Positions 27,752 to 36,943 of a DNA stretch of 64,000 bases are shown here, in pieces (positions within the stretch are counted from its first letter, which is position 1; every line of letters begins with the position of its first letter). The notes beneath the pieces are model-generated. The model searched no databases and was not told where the DNA came from. It worked only from the letters and a program-made list of their open reading frames with translations. Position numbers and translations under genes: made by a program. Origin of the DNA: HGM04593 sp045634365 (GTDB taxonomy: Bacteria; Bacteroidota; Bacteroidia; Bacteroidales; Bacteroidaceae); contig JAZRAC010000016.1 of the NCBI GenBank assembly GCA_045634365.1, positions 1 through 64,000 of the forward strand, given 5' to 3'.

Positions 27752-29107
27752 CTATCGGCAAATATAGTCGCACACTCTATCCTGCCACACTCGCACGGGA
27801 GAGGCCTTGGGCAGCCCATCGTTCAACATCACAAAAGCAACAGTATGCCCGTTGGCGGCCTTGGCATAACCGGCAAGAGTGCACACACCCGTTACCGTAC
27901 CCGTCTTTGCAAACACGCGCTTATAGGCGGCAGTTCCCTTTGTGCGATGCTTCATAGTACCACTGACACCCGATTGCGGAAGCCCGCTCATAAACACATT
28001 ATAAATCTCAGGCAAAGCATACACCCTGCGAAGAGCCTGCATAATAACATCGGCCGACAGCAATGAATAGGGGGAGAGGCCCGAACCGTCGCGTACATCG
28101 TACCTCTCGGGCATACTGAAAGTATACTCCATATAACCCTTTATAATTTTCGGCCCCATTTCCTGACGCACGGGCCTCCTCCCGTAGAGAGCACCCAGAT
28201 GATAGGAGAGAGCCTCGGCACAAAGATTATCACTCTCCATAAGAGCCTCAACAACAATATCGGTAACCCTGCGACGCACAACAGCCAAAGTGTCGCAACC
28301 GGCCGGCGAGAGAGAAAATGCGGTGTTCCCAACCTCCACACCCGCCAGAGAGAGAGCCTCGGCAGCTACTGCCAAAAAATAATTCTGCGAGGGAAACATA
28401 TTCATCTTTTCACTCTTGGAGGCACGACAGTTGCCCCGCAGTCTTATCACATTGGTACCGGCAATCCAATCGCGCAAGATGGTAAACTTTTCATCGGTTC
28501 CACCATTACTCACCGCCTCATTTACAACAGAATAGAAGCCCGACGGCGGATAGCACTCAACCATTGGCGGCGCCCCTCTCTCGGCAGGTACAGCCTTAAC
28601 CTCGACACAACCGCCGCAAAGCATAAGAGGAGAAATATAGGGCTGAAACTCCCACGGAGTATCGTCCCACGCCCAGCCCGGCCCCCAATAGAGAGAATCC
28701 ATAAAGGAACAATCGGCAAAAAGAGTGTCAACGACACTGCCCGACGGCACAGCCGAGAGCAGTCCCTTTAAATCGTCGTAGGAAAAAAGCGGGTCAACAG
28801 AGCCTTGCAGATAGAGATTATTACCCCTGCGCAACAGACGAGTATCCACCGTGTAGTCGCAGCCCAAACGTTCAAGAGCCGCCAAAGAGGTAACCACTTT
28901 CAGCACCGAAGCGGGACGACAAAGTTTATGCTCACGATGAGAGAAAAGAAGCGAATCGGCATCAAGGTCATAGACCACAAGCGACACATCACTTTGCCGG
29001 AAAATCTCATCGTCGAGCAATTTCCCGAACCCACTGCACGAAGGTTGCGCCTGCGTAAAAAACAGACAAGCAAAGCACAAAACAAAAATCAACAATACCC
29101 TATTCAT
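27752..29107 (-). CDS. dacB: D-alanyl-D-alanine carboxypeptidase/endopeptidase (PBP4, peptidase S13)
   Basis: 451 residues with a signal peptide ending TQAQ (about 21). It trims or cuts peptide cross-links of periplasmic peptidoglycan. The three penicillin-binding motifs are present in order: SVLK (67-70; S67 nucleophile), SDN in LMESDNLCAEAL, and KTGT in FAKTGTVTGVCTLAGYA. The large insertion between the first two motifs is typical of the S13 class. The 3' end meets queG stop-to-stop. No convincing promoter was seen upstream on the minus strand. Confidence 0.93.
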   Translation of the reverse strand: MNRVLLIFVLCFACLFFTQAQPSCSGFGKLLDDEIFRQSDVSLVVYDLDADSLLFSHREHKLCRPASVLKVVTSLAALERLGCDYTVDTRLLRRGNNLYLQGSVDPLFSYDDLKGLLSAVPSGSVVDTLFADCSFMDSLYWGPGWAWDDTPWEFQPYISPLMLCGGCVEVKAVPAERGAPPMVECYPPSGFYSVVNEAVSNGGTDEKFTILRDWIAGTNVIRLRGNCRASKSEKMNMFPSQNYFLAVAAEALSLAGVEVGNTAFSLSPAGCDTLAVVRRRVTDIVVEALMESDNLCAEALSYHLGALYGRRPVRQEMGPKIIKGYMEYTFSMPERYDVRDGSGLSPYSLLSADVIMQALRRVYALPEIYNVFMSGLPQSGVSGTMKHRTKGTAAYKRVFAKTGTVTGVCTLAGYAKAANGHTVAFVMLNDGLPKASPVRVWQDRVCDYICR

Positions 29108-29196
29108 AGAAACACAGGCCGCAAGAGGCTAATTTTTTGGTAAAACTACGCATTATTTATTAAATATTACCCACAGAGAGGCTATTTATTTAGAAC

Positions 29197-29299
29197 TTAT
29201 TGTATTTTTGCGAAAGAAACGCGAAAATAGGCTGCACTCGCTGTGAAACCTACAAGCAAGTTTGTGTTTCGCTCGTTTGCACTATTTTTGCGAAAGAAA
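29197..29299 (+). repeat. Dispersed promoter-bearing element, copy A
   Basis: This ~100-bp region matches 6754-6856 read on the opposite strand. It starts near TTATTGTATTTTTG and contains CGAAAATAG, CTGCACTCGCTGTGAAA, CAAGTTT, CGCTCGTTTG and CTATTTTTG. TATTTTTGCGAAAGAAA occurs twice, at 29203-29219 and 29283-29299. In both copies the element points towards the gene just downstream, here nadB. Confidence 0.7.
29262..29290 (+). promoter_or_regulatory. nadB promoter inside the dispersed element
   Basis: TTG (29262-29264), 18 nt, then a perfect TATTTTTG (29283-29290). The leader to the ATG at 29374 would be about 77 nt. Confidence 0.6.
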
Positions 29300-29373
29300 T
29301 GCAGGGCTCGATGAAAAACTTTTGAGCAACAGAACCCATAGAATACACCAACCCTGCCAAACTCTATGGAAAT

Positions 29374-30942
29374 ATGATTAAAAAATTCGATTTTCTGGTC
29401 ATCGGTTCCGGAATTGCCGGAATGAGTTACGCACTTAAAGTTGCCGACAAAGGCTCCGTTGCCATTGTGTGCAAAACCACGCTCGAAGATGCAAACACCT
29501 ATTTTGCACAAGGCGGAATTGCGTCGGTAACCAACCTTGCCGTCGACAATTTTGAAAAGCACATAGAAGACACAATGATTGCCGGCGACTGGATAAGCGA
29601 CCGCGAAGCGGTTGAGAAAGTGGTGCGCGAAGCACCCTCGCAAATTCAGGCACTCATAGATTGGGGAGTAAGTTTCGACAAGGACGAGAATGGAGAATTC
29701 GACCTTCACCGCGAGGGGGGTCATTCGGAATTCCGCATTCTACACCACGCCGACAATACCGGTGCCGAAATTCAAGAATCACTCATACGCGCAGTGCGCA
29801 AGCATCCGAATATCACCATTTTCGACAACCATTTTGCCATCGAGATTCTCACGCAGCACCATCTGGGCGTCACCGTAACCCGCCAGACTCCCGACATTGA
29901 ATGTTACGGAGCATACATCCTCGACATTGCCACTAACCGAGTGCACACTTTTTTGAGCCGTGTAACACTGATGGCAACGGGTGGCTGCGGCGCAGTTTAT
30001 AAAACCACCACCAACCCTCTTGTGGCAACAGGCGACGGCATTGCAATGGTCTATCGTGCAAAAGGCACGGTAAAAGATATGGAATTTGTGCAGTTTCACC
30101 CCACGGCGCTCTACAACCCAGGCGACCGCCCATCGTTCCTCATCACCGAGGCAATGCGTGGCTACGGAGGCATACTCCGCACCCTCGACGGCAAAGAGTT
30201 TATGCACAAATACGACCCGCGTCTCTCGCTCGCTCCTCGCGACATTGTGGCACGAGCCATCGACAACGAAATGAAGACACGTGGCGACGACCACGTCTAC
30301 CTCGATGTTACCCACAAAAACCCCGAAGAGACAAAAAAACACTTCCCCAACATATACGAAAAGTGCCTCTCATTGGGAATAGACATCACCAAAGATTACA
30401 TTCCCGTGGCACCGGCAGCCCACTACCTTTGCGGAGGCATAAAAGTGGACCTTAACGCCGTTTCGAGCATACACCGCCTTTACGCAGTGGGCGAATGTTC
30501 CTGCACGGGCCTGCACGGTGGCAATCGCCTCGCCAGTAACTCCCTTATAGAGGCTGTGGTATATGCCGACGCAGCCGCGAAGCACTCGGCCGCCCATCTG
30601 AATGAATATGAATTCAACGACCATATTCCCGAGTGGAACGACGAAGGCACCAAGATGAACGAAGAGATGGTGCTAATATCGCAGGATGTAAAAGAGGTGG
30701 GGCAGATTATGAGCACATACGTGGGCATTGTGCGCACCGACCTGCGACTCAAACGCGCTTGGCAACGCCTCGACCTGCTCTACGAAGAGACCGAGGAGCT
30801 CTTCAAGCAAAGTATAGTGAGCCGCGAATTATGCGAGCTTCGCAACATAATAAACGTGGGCTATCTTATAATGCGCCAAGCAATGGAGCGCAAGGAGAGC
30901 CGTGGCCTTCACTACAACGCCGATCATCCAAAGAGGGATTAA
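29374..30942 (+). CDS. nadB: L-aspartate oxidase
   Basis: 522 residues. NadB oxidises L-aspartate to iminoaspartate with FAD, the first step of de novo NAD synthesis; under anaerobiosis fumarate serves as electron acceptor. The FAD-binding Rossmann motif is GSGIAGMSYA (about 11-20). NTYFAQGGIASV, HREGGHSEFRILH and QFHPTALYNPGDR are fumarate-reductase/aspartate-oxidase signatures, and SCTGLHGGNRLASNSLIEA completes the FAD site. The C-terminal helical domain is intact. nadA and nadC are not adjacent; the gene stands alone between its own promoter and a strong terminator. Confidence 0.96.
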   Translation: MIKKFDFLVIGSGIAGMSYALKVADKGSVAIVCKTTLEDANTYFAQGGIASVTNLAVDNFEKHIEDTMIAGDWISDREAVEKVVREAPSQIQALIDWGVSFDKDENGEFDLHREGGHSEFRILHHADNTGAEIQESLIRAVRKHPNITIFDNHFAIEILTQHHLGVTVTRQTPDIECYGAYILDIATNRVHTFLSRVTLMATGGCGAVYKTTTNPLVATGDGIAMVYRAKGTVKDMEFVQFHPTALYNPGDRPSFLITEAMRGYGGILRTLDGKEFMHKYDPRLSLAPRDIVARAIDNEMKTRGDDHVYLDVTHKNPEETKKHFPNIYEKCLSLGIDITKDYIPVAPAAHYLCGGIKVDLNAVSSIHRLYAVGECSCTGLHGGNRLASNSLIEAVVYADAAAKHSAAHLNEYEFNDHIPEWNDEGTKMNEEMVLISQDVKEVGQIMSTYVGIVRTDLRLKRAWQRLDLLYEETEELFKQSIVSRELCELRNIINVGYLIMRQAMERKESRGLHYNADHPKRD

Positions 30943-30959
30943 CTCCCCGACGCCCCCAC

Positions 30960-31010
30960 TTTAAACACATTAGGAACAGTCCCCGAAAAGCTGTTCCTAA
31001 TGTGTTTAAA
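30960..31010 (+). terminator. nadB terminator
   Basis: A perfect 20-bp stem (30960-30979 with 30991-31010; core CACATTAGGAACAG) around an 11-nt loop, 17 nt after the stop. The tail is AT-rich. Confidence 0.85.
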
Positions 31011-31061
31011 TATAAATATATTTATTTTTGCAAATTGATTGAAAATCGGGCGATATTTATC

Positions 31062-31092
31062 TTGTAAAATCGCACAAAAAAAGCTATCTTCG
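31062..31092 (+). promoter_or_regulatory. Promoter of the purH-mreB operon
   Basis: TTG (31062-31064), 20 nt, then TATCTTCG (31085-31092), one base off consensus and of the same TAnCTTCG form as the priA box. The leader would be about 75 nt. Confidence 0.55.
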
Positions 31093-31173
31093 CGAGAAAA
31101 TAGCAACACCCTTTTCGGCCCTTGCCAAGAGGGAGTTTCAAACACAAAATATCAATAAATTATATTCAATAAT

Positions 31174-32697
31174 ATGTCAACAAAAAGGATTAAATCGGCA
31201 TTGGTATCTGTTTTTCACAAAGACGGATTGGACGAGATTATCAAGCTCCTGCACGCCGAAGGGGTACAACTAATCTCAACAGGAGGTACACAGAATTTCA
31301 TAGAATCGCTCGGCATTCCCTGCACCGCAGTGGAGAGCCTCACAGGCTACCCCTCTATTCTGGGCGGCCGTGTAAAGACACTGCACCCAAAAGTATTCGG
31401 TGGCATTTTGGGCCGTCGCGACAATGAGAAAGACCAACAGCAGATGCAGGAGTATGAAATTCCCGCCATCGACCTTGTTATTGTAGACCTCTACCCCTTT
31501 GAGCAGACAGTTGCATCGGGTGCTCCCGAGGCCGATATTATCGAGAAGATAGATATAGGGGGAATTTCGCTCATACGCGGTGCGGCAAAGAACTTCAACG
31601 ATGTTGTTATTGTTGCCAGCAAGGCACAATACAAGCCCCTGCTCGACATTTTGCAGAGCAATGGTGCCGTTACCACACTCGAAGAACGTCGCTTCTTTGC
31701 ACGTGAGGCATTTGCAGTATCATCTTCATACGACTCGGCAATCTTCAACTACTTCGACAAAGAAGAGAAGAGTGCGTTCCGCTGTGCAAAGGATTGTCCA
31801 ATGTCGCTGCGTTACGGCGAGAACCCTCACCAGAAGGGTGCCTTCTACGGCGACTTTAACAAAATCTTCAACCAAATTCACGGCAAAGAGATTTCCTACA
31901 ACAACCTTCTCGATATAAACGCAGCAGTTGAACTTATAGGCGACTTTGCAGGCGAAACAACATTTGCCATTCTTAAACACAACAACGCTTGCGGCCTTGC
32001 TTCGCGCCCCACACTCTCCGAGGCTTGGGATGCTGCACTTGCCGGCGACCCTGTATCGGCATTCGGTGGCGTGCTCATTGCAAACGCAGTTGTGGACAAG
32101 GCTACCGCCGAGAAGATTAACGAGATTTTCTTCGAGGTAATAATCGCCCCCGACTATGATATGGATGCACTCGAAATTCTCACACAGAAGAAGAACCGCA
32201 TAATCCTTGTTCAAAAGTCGACCGAAATGCCTTCACAGACCTATCGCAGCGTGCTCAACGGCGTGCTTGTACAGGACCGCGACGAGAAGGTTGAAACAGC
32301 CGAAGACCTAAAAACCGTGTCACAGGCCGTTCCCACAGCCGAAGAGATTGAGGATATGCTCTTTGCCAACAAAATTGTGAAGCACAGCAAGAGCAACGCA
32401 ATTGTGCTTGCCAAAAATAAGCAGCTTATTGCAAGCGGAGTGGGACAGACCTCGCGCGTAGATTCACTGCGTCACGCTATCGAGAAGGCCGGCAATTTCG
32501 GATTCTCTCTGCAAGGCAGCGTAATGGCCAGCGACGCATTCTTCCCCTTCCCCGACTGTGTGCAGATAGCCCACGAGGCAGGCGTTACCGCCGTAATACA
32601 CCCGGGAGGCTCCATACGCGACAAAGAGTCTGTGGAGTATTGCGACGCAAACGGAGTGTCAATGGTTATTACAGGCTTCCGCCACTTTAAACATTAA
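31174..32697 (+). CDS. purH: Bifunctional AICAR formyltransferase / IMP cyclohydrolase
   Basis: 507 residues carrying the last two steps of de novo purine synthesis. The N-terminal IMP cyclohydrolase (MGS-like) domain (about 1-195) includes LISTGGTQNF, GRVKTLHPKV and the DLYPFEQTV strand. The formyltransferase domain (about 200-507) has SLRYGENPHQKGAFY and the catalytic KHNNACGLAS. The end, VIHPGGSIRDKE and MVITGFRHFKH, is typical. It is the first gene of a transcription unit that runs on into mreB 23 nt later, an order I recognise from other Bacteroidales. Confidence 0.97.
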   Translation: MSTKRIKSALVSVFHKDGLDEIIKLLHAEGVQLISTGGTQNFIESLGIPCTAVESLTGYPSILGGRVKTLHPKVFGGILGRRDNEKDQQQMQEYEIPAIDLVIVDLYPFEQTVASGAPEADIIEKIDIGGISLIRGAAKNFNDVVIVASKAQYKPLLDILQSNGAVTTLEERRFFAREAFAVSSSYDSAIFNYFDKEEKSAFRCAKDCPMSLRYGENPHQKGAFYGDFNKIFNQIHGKEISYNNLLDINAAVELIGDFAGETTFAILKHNNACGLASRPTLSEAWDAALAGDPVSAFGGVLIANAVVDKATAEKINEIFFEVIIAPDYDMDALEILTQKKNRIILVQKSTEMPSQTYRSVLNGVLVQDRDEKVETAEDLKTVSQAVPTAEEIEDMLFANKIVKHSKSNAIVLAKNKQLIASGVGQTSRVDSLRHAIEKAGNFGFSLQGSVMASDAFFPFPDCVQIAHEAGVTAVIHPGGSIRDKESVEYCDANGVSMVITGFRHFKH

Positions 32698-32720
32698 TAA
32701 ATTCTTAAAACTATTACAGA

Positions 32721-33737
32721 ATGGGACTTTTTTCATTCACACAGGATGTTGCCATCGACCTTGGTACCGCCAACACCATTATCTCCTATAATGGGAAAAT
32801 TGTTGTCGACGAGCCCTCGGTGGTAGCAATCGACGGCCAAAAAAAGATGATGGCCGTAGGCGAGCGTGCCAAACAGATGCACGAAAAAACAAACCCCAAT
32901 ATACAGACAATACGTCCTTTGCGCGACGGCGTTATTGCCGACTTTTATGCTTGCGAAATGATGATGCGCGGCCTCATCGAGAAGGTGAATATGGGCAGCA
33001 AGCTCTTCACCCCCTCGTTGCGTATGGTCATAGGAGTACCCTACGGCTCTACCGAGGTTGAGCTTCGTGCCGTGCGCGACTCGGCAGAACACGCAGGCGG
33101 CCGCGACGTTTACCTCATTTACGAACCTATGGCATCGGCACTCGGAATAGGACTCGACGTTCTTGCACCCGAGGGAAATATGGTAGTGGACATAGGTGGC
33201 GGTTCCACCGAGATTGCAGTAATCTCGTTGGGAGGCATCGTGTCTAACGGTTCGTTGCGCACAGCCGGTGACGACTTTACAGCCGACATTCAGGAGTATA
33301 TGAGCCGTCAGCACAATGTTCGCGTCAGCGAGCGTATGGCCGAGCGTATCAAGATACACGTCGGTTCGGCACTCACCGACCTTGGCGACGAGGCTCCGCA
33401 GGACTACATAGTACACGGCCCCAACCGAATAACAGCAATGCCCATCGAGGTTCCCGTATGCTATCAGGAGATTGCACACTGTATCGACAAGTCTATTATG
33501 AAGATTGAGAATGCCATCATAAGCGCATTGGAGGCAACACCTCCCGAACTTTACGCCGACATTGTGCACAATGGCATCTACCTTGCCGGCGGAGGTGCGC
33601 TGTTGCGCGGCCTCGACAAACGCTTGGAGAACAAGATAAACATCCCCTTCCACATTGCCGAGAATCCCCTCTACTGCGTGGCAAAGGGCACAGCCCTTGC
33701 ACTCAACGACCTCAATTACCCATTCTTGATGCGATAA
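32721..33737 (+). CDS. mreB: Rod shape-determining protein MreB
   Basis: 338 residues, actin-like ATPase that forms membrane-bound filaments guiding lateral wall synthesis. The phosphate-1 loop is DLGTANTIISYNGK near the N terminus, phosphate-2 is DIGGGSTEIAVISLGG (about 155-170), and the adenosine motif LAGGGALLRGLD lies near the C terminus. Length and motifs are normal. It heads the mreBCD-mrdA-rodA elongation genes. Confidence 0.97.
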   Translation: MGLFSFTQDVAIDLGTANTIISYNGKIVVDEPSVVAIDGQKKMMAVGERAKQMHEKTNPNIQTIRPLRDGVIADFYACEMMMRGLIEKVNMGSKLFTPSLRMVIGVPYGSTEVELRAVRDSAEHAGGRDVYLIYEPMASALGIGLDVLAPEGNMVVDIGGGSTEIAVISLGGIVSNGSLRTAGDDFTADIQEYMSRQHNVRVSERMAERIKIHVGSALTDLGDEAPQDYIVHGPNRITAMPIEVPVCYQEIAHCIDKSIMKIENAIISALEATPPELYADIVHNGIYLAGGGALLRGLDKRLENKINIPFHIAENPLYCVAKGTALALNDLNYPFLMR

Positions 33738-33749
33738 AAAGAGGCCATC

Positions 33750-34592
33750 GTGCAAACACTGCTGAATTTCATAGTAAAGCATAACCACTGGTTCCTTTTC
33801 CTGCTATTGGAAGGAATCGGTGTTATGCTTATTGTGCAATTCAACAACTACCAGAAAGCAACCGCATTTACATCGGCCAACAGAGCCGTGGGCGAGGTTT
33901 TTGCCACCGCGAACAACATACACGGCTATTTCAGCCTGAGAAAAGAGAATGAAAGGCTGTTGCAACACAACCGTGAGCTTACCGAGCTTGTGGAACAGCT
34001 CAACAGCAAACTATCGCTCGTGGCCGACAGCGCCACCATTGCCACTCTCGAAGAGAGAGGCGAGCAAGGCTTCCTATACAACACCGCAACGGTTGTAAAC
34101 AACTCCATCAACCGCATAAACAACTACATCACCCTCGACAAAGGCACAGCCGATGGGGTATTCCCCGAAATGGGACTATTCTGCGAGCAAGGAGTGGTGG
34201 GAATCATATACACCGCATCGGAGCACTACTCCGTGGCCATTCCCCTGCTCAACAGCAAAAGCAGCATAAGCTGCCGCATAAAGGGGAGCGACAGTTTCAG
34301 CACACTGCAATGGAGAGGAGGCGACACTATGCACTCCTACCTTGTGGACCTGCCACGATATTCAAAATTGGAGCAAGGCGACATTGTCGTAACAAGCGGC
34401 TTTTCATCGATATTTCCAAAGGATATACCCATTGGCACTATTGCAACGATAGAAGATTCGTCCGACGGAATGTTCTATTGCGCAAAAATAAAGTTATTTA
34501 CCGACTTTTCCACGCTTACCAAAGTATACATTGTGGGCAACAAGGGTAGCGAGGAGCAGAAGGCACTCGAAAAAAGCGTCGACAAAAAATGA
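33750..34592 (+). CDS. mreC: Rod shape-determining protein MreC
   Basis: 280 residues from a GTG at 33750, preceded by AAAAGAGG at a good ribosome-binding distance. One N-terminal membrane helix (about 13-30), a coiled coil (about 55-85, ENERLLQHNRELTELVEQL), then the periplasmic double beta-barrel domain (about 110-265) with ITLDKGTADGVFPEMG and QGDIVVTSGFSSIFPKDIPIG. MreC scaffolds PBP2 and RodA. It overlaps mreD by ATGA. Confidence 0.93.
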   Translation: MQTLLNFIVKHNHWFLFLLLEGIGVMLIVQFNNYQKATAFTSANRAVGEVFATANNIHGYFSLRKENERLLQHNRELTELVEQLNSKLSLVADSATIATLEERGEQGFLYNTATVVNNSINRINNYITLDKGTADGVFPEMGLFCEQGVVGIIYTASEHYSVAIPLLNSKSSISCRIKGSDSFSTLQWRGGDTMHSYLVDLPRYSKLEQGDIVVTSGFSSIFPKDIPIGTIATIEDSSDGMFYCAKIKLFTDFSTLTKVYIVGNKGSEEQKALEKSVDKK

Positions 34593-35092
34593 CAAGAGAG
34601 ATATTCATACGCATACGAAATTTTGCAATATTGGCACTCGTGCAAGCGCTGATATTCAGCCAGATACATCTGTTTGGCTATGCAACCGCGCACATATATC
34701 TCATCTACCTCCTTAAACTGCCACGCTTCACATCGCGCAACGAACTGCTCGTGTGGGCCTTCCTGTGCGGGCTGGTAATAGACATCTTCGGGAACACACC
34801 CGGAATAAACGCCTGCGCGGCAACAGCAATGGCATTCACCCGCAACTATCTGCTCGATGCATTCACCCCCAAAGGCAATGCCGATGATTTTGAGCCGGGG
34901 GCACACACTATCGGATGGGGCGGATACACCACATACACCCTCTTCAACCTGCTCATATTCTACTCCGTACTATACCTGCTGGAACTCTTCACCATACACT
35001 ATCCCTTAACACTGCTCATCAGCATAGCTGGAAGCACGGCACTCACAATGCCATTCATTCTTGTCCTCGAATGTTTCACCCGCAAGAGATAA
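34589..35092 (+). CDS. mreD: Rod shape-determining protein MreD
   Basis: 167 residues, an integral inner-membrane protein with about five hydrophobic helices. Sequence conservation in this family is low; the call rests on length, topology, position between mreC and mrdA, and LVWAFLCGLVIDIFGNTPG, the most conserved stretch of MreD proteins. The start ATG overlaps the mreC stop. Confidence 0.9.
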   Translation: MTREIFIRIRNFAILALVQALIFSQIHLFGYATAHIYLIYLLKLPRFTSRNELLVWAFLCGLVIDIFGNTPGINACAATAMAFTRNYLLDAFTPKGNADDFEPGAHTIGWGGYTTYTLFNLLIFYSVLYLLELFTIHYPLTLLISIAGSTALTMPFILVLECFTRKR

Positions 35093-35098
35093 ACGAGA

Positions 35099-36943
35099 AT
35101 GAACATACACGGCTACGACAAGCGCAAATATATTCTTGCAGGAGCAGTACTCCTGATTCTCTTCACATACATCATACAGCTCTTCAATCTGCAAATATTG
35201 AGCGAACAGTATAAGTCGAAGGCCGACAGCAACGCCTTCTACAAAAAAACACTCTACCCTGCCCGCGGTCTTATGTACGACCGCAACGGCAAGTTGCTCG
35301 TTTACAACCGGCCGGCCTACGATATTACCTTTGTTCCCCGCGAAACAAAAAACATCGACACGCTGGAACTATGCAAGGCACTTAATATCACACGCGAAGA
35401 GTTCGATACAAGAATGCAACGAATACGCAACCGTCGCTACAACCCCGGTTATTCCACATACACCGAGCAGGCCTTCATCACCCAGCTGCCGGCCGAGGAG
35501 TTTGCGCAATTTCAAGAAAAGATGTTCCGCTTCCCGGGCTTTTATGTACGCAAACGCTCCATACGCCAATATACCTATGGAGTGGGCGGCGTGCTCTTTG
35601 GCGACATTGGCGAGGTATCGCAAAAGAAAATCGACAAGGACCCTTACTACACTCGTGGCGACTATATTGGGACACAGGGACTCGAAGCATCGTACGAAGA
35701 GGTATTGCGCGGAAAAAAGGGCAGCGAAACTCTTTTGCGCGACGCATACGGCCGCATACAAGGGAGCTACCGCGACGGAGCGTTGGACACCCTCCCCACA
35801 CGAGGAAAGGATATTACTCTGGGGCTCGACATTGAATTACAGCAGCTGGGCGAAAGGCTGATGAAGAACAAAATAGGCAGCATCGTAGCCATAGAGCCCG
35901 AAACAGGAGAGATACTCTGTATGGTATCTTCGCCATCCTACGACCCGCGCCTGCTCACCGGCCGCGCCCGAGGAGCCAACCACAAAGCCCTCTCGCAGGA
36001 TAAACAAAAGCCCCTGCTCAACCGAGCCATAATGGGAACCTACCCTCCCGGGTCCACCTTCAAAATATCGCAAGCACTCACATTCTTGAACGAGGGGATA
36101 ATAACCCCGCAGACAGCCTTCCCTTGCAGCAACGGCTTCCGCTTCAAGAACTTCAAGCTCGGGTGCCACCCGCACTCCTCGCCCACAGCTTTGGTTCCGG
36201 CCATTGCAACATCGTGCAACGCCTACTTCTGTTGGGGATTGCATCGAATGTTCGGTTCCGACAAATACAGCTCCACCCAAGAGGCAATGGACAGATGGCG
36301 CGACTATATGGTCTCTATGGGCTTTGGCTACAAGCTGGGAATAGACCTCCCGGGAGAGGTGCGAGGAATGATTCCAAACGCAAAATACTACAATTCTCAC
36401 TACGGCAAACATTGGAAAGCCACCACCGTAATAAGTATCTCCATCGGACAGGGCGAGGTAACGCTCACGCCACTGCAAATTGCCAATCTTGGAGCAACCA
36501 TCGCCAACCGCGGCAAGTATATAACTCCGCATCTGGTGAGCAAGATAGAGAACGACACCCTGCCAAGCATTTACCGCACAAGCAAGCAGAGCCTTGCCGG
36601 CAAAGAGACCTACGAGAGTGTGGTCGAGGGAATGCGTCAGGCAGTGCTCAACGGAACCTGCCGCGCCGCCGACATTCCCGGCTGGGAGGTGTGCGGAAAG
36701 ACCGGAACGGCGCAGAACCGCGGAAAAGACCACTCGGCATTTATGGGCTTTGCCCCAATGAACAACCCCAAGATAGCCATTGCCGTATATGTGGAGAATG
36801 GAGGCTTCGGTGCAACCTACGGCGTACCCATAGGAGCCCTTATTATGGAACAATACCTCAACGGCAAATTAAGCGAGGCAAGCGAGGAGAAAGCAAAAGC
36901 AATAGAAGAGAGAATTATTTACTATGGAACGGAGGAGAGGTAA
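35099..36943 (+). CDS. mrdA: Penicillin-binding protein 2 (elongation transpeptidase)
   Basis: 614 residues. Class B PBP that cross-links lateral-wall peptidoglycan with RodA. A membrane helix (about 14-32) is followed by the pedestal domain (with ARGLMYDRNGKLL) and the transpeptidase domain. The latter holds STFK (S319-K322), SCN in ATSCNAYFCWG, and KTGT in CGKTGTAQNRGKDHS. All catalytic motifs are present. Its last 20 nt overlap the start of rodA, implying coupled translation. Confidence 0.96.
   Translation: MNIHGYDKRKYILAGAVLLILFTYIIQLFNLQILSEQYKSKADSNAFYKKTLYPARGLMYDRNGKLLVYNRPAYDITFVPRETKNIDTLELCKALNITREEFDTRMQRIRNRRYNPGYSTYTEQAFITQLPAEEFAQFQEKMFRFPGFYVRKRSIRQYTYGVGGVLFGDIGEVSQKKIDKDPYYTRGDYIGTQGLEASYEEVLRGKKGSETLLRDAYGRIQGSYRDGALDTLPTRGKDITLGLDIELQQLGERLMKNKIGSIVAIEPETGEILCMVSSPSYDPRLLTGRARGANHKALSQDKQKPLLNRAIMGTYPPGSTFKISQALTFLNEGIITPQTAFPCSNGFRFKNFKLGCHPHSSPTALVPAIATSCNAYFCWGLHRMFGSDKYSSTQEAMDRWRDYMVSMGFGYKLGIDLPGEVRGMIPNAKYYNSHYGKHWKATTVISISIGQGEVTLTPLQIANLGATIANRGKYITPHLVSKIENDTLPSIYRTSKQSLAGKETYESVVEGMRQAVLNGTCRAADIPGWEVCGKTGTAQNRGKDHSAFMGFAPMNNPKIAIAVYVENGGFGATYGVPIGALIMEQYLNGKLSEASEEKAKAIEERIIYYGTEER

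Noticed and set aside
29197..29724. Minus-strand 175-codon frame upstream of and into nadB
   Set aside because: It is antisense to nadB and to its promoter element, with no recognisable motif.
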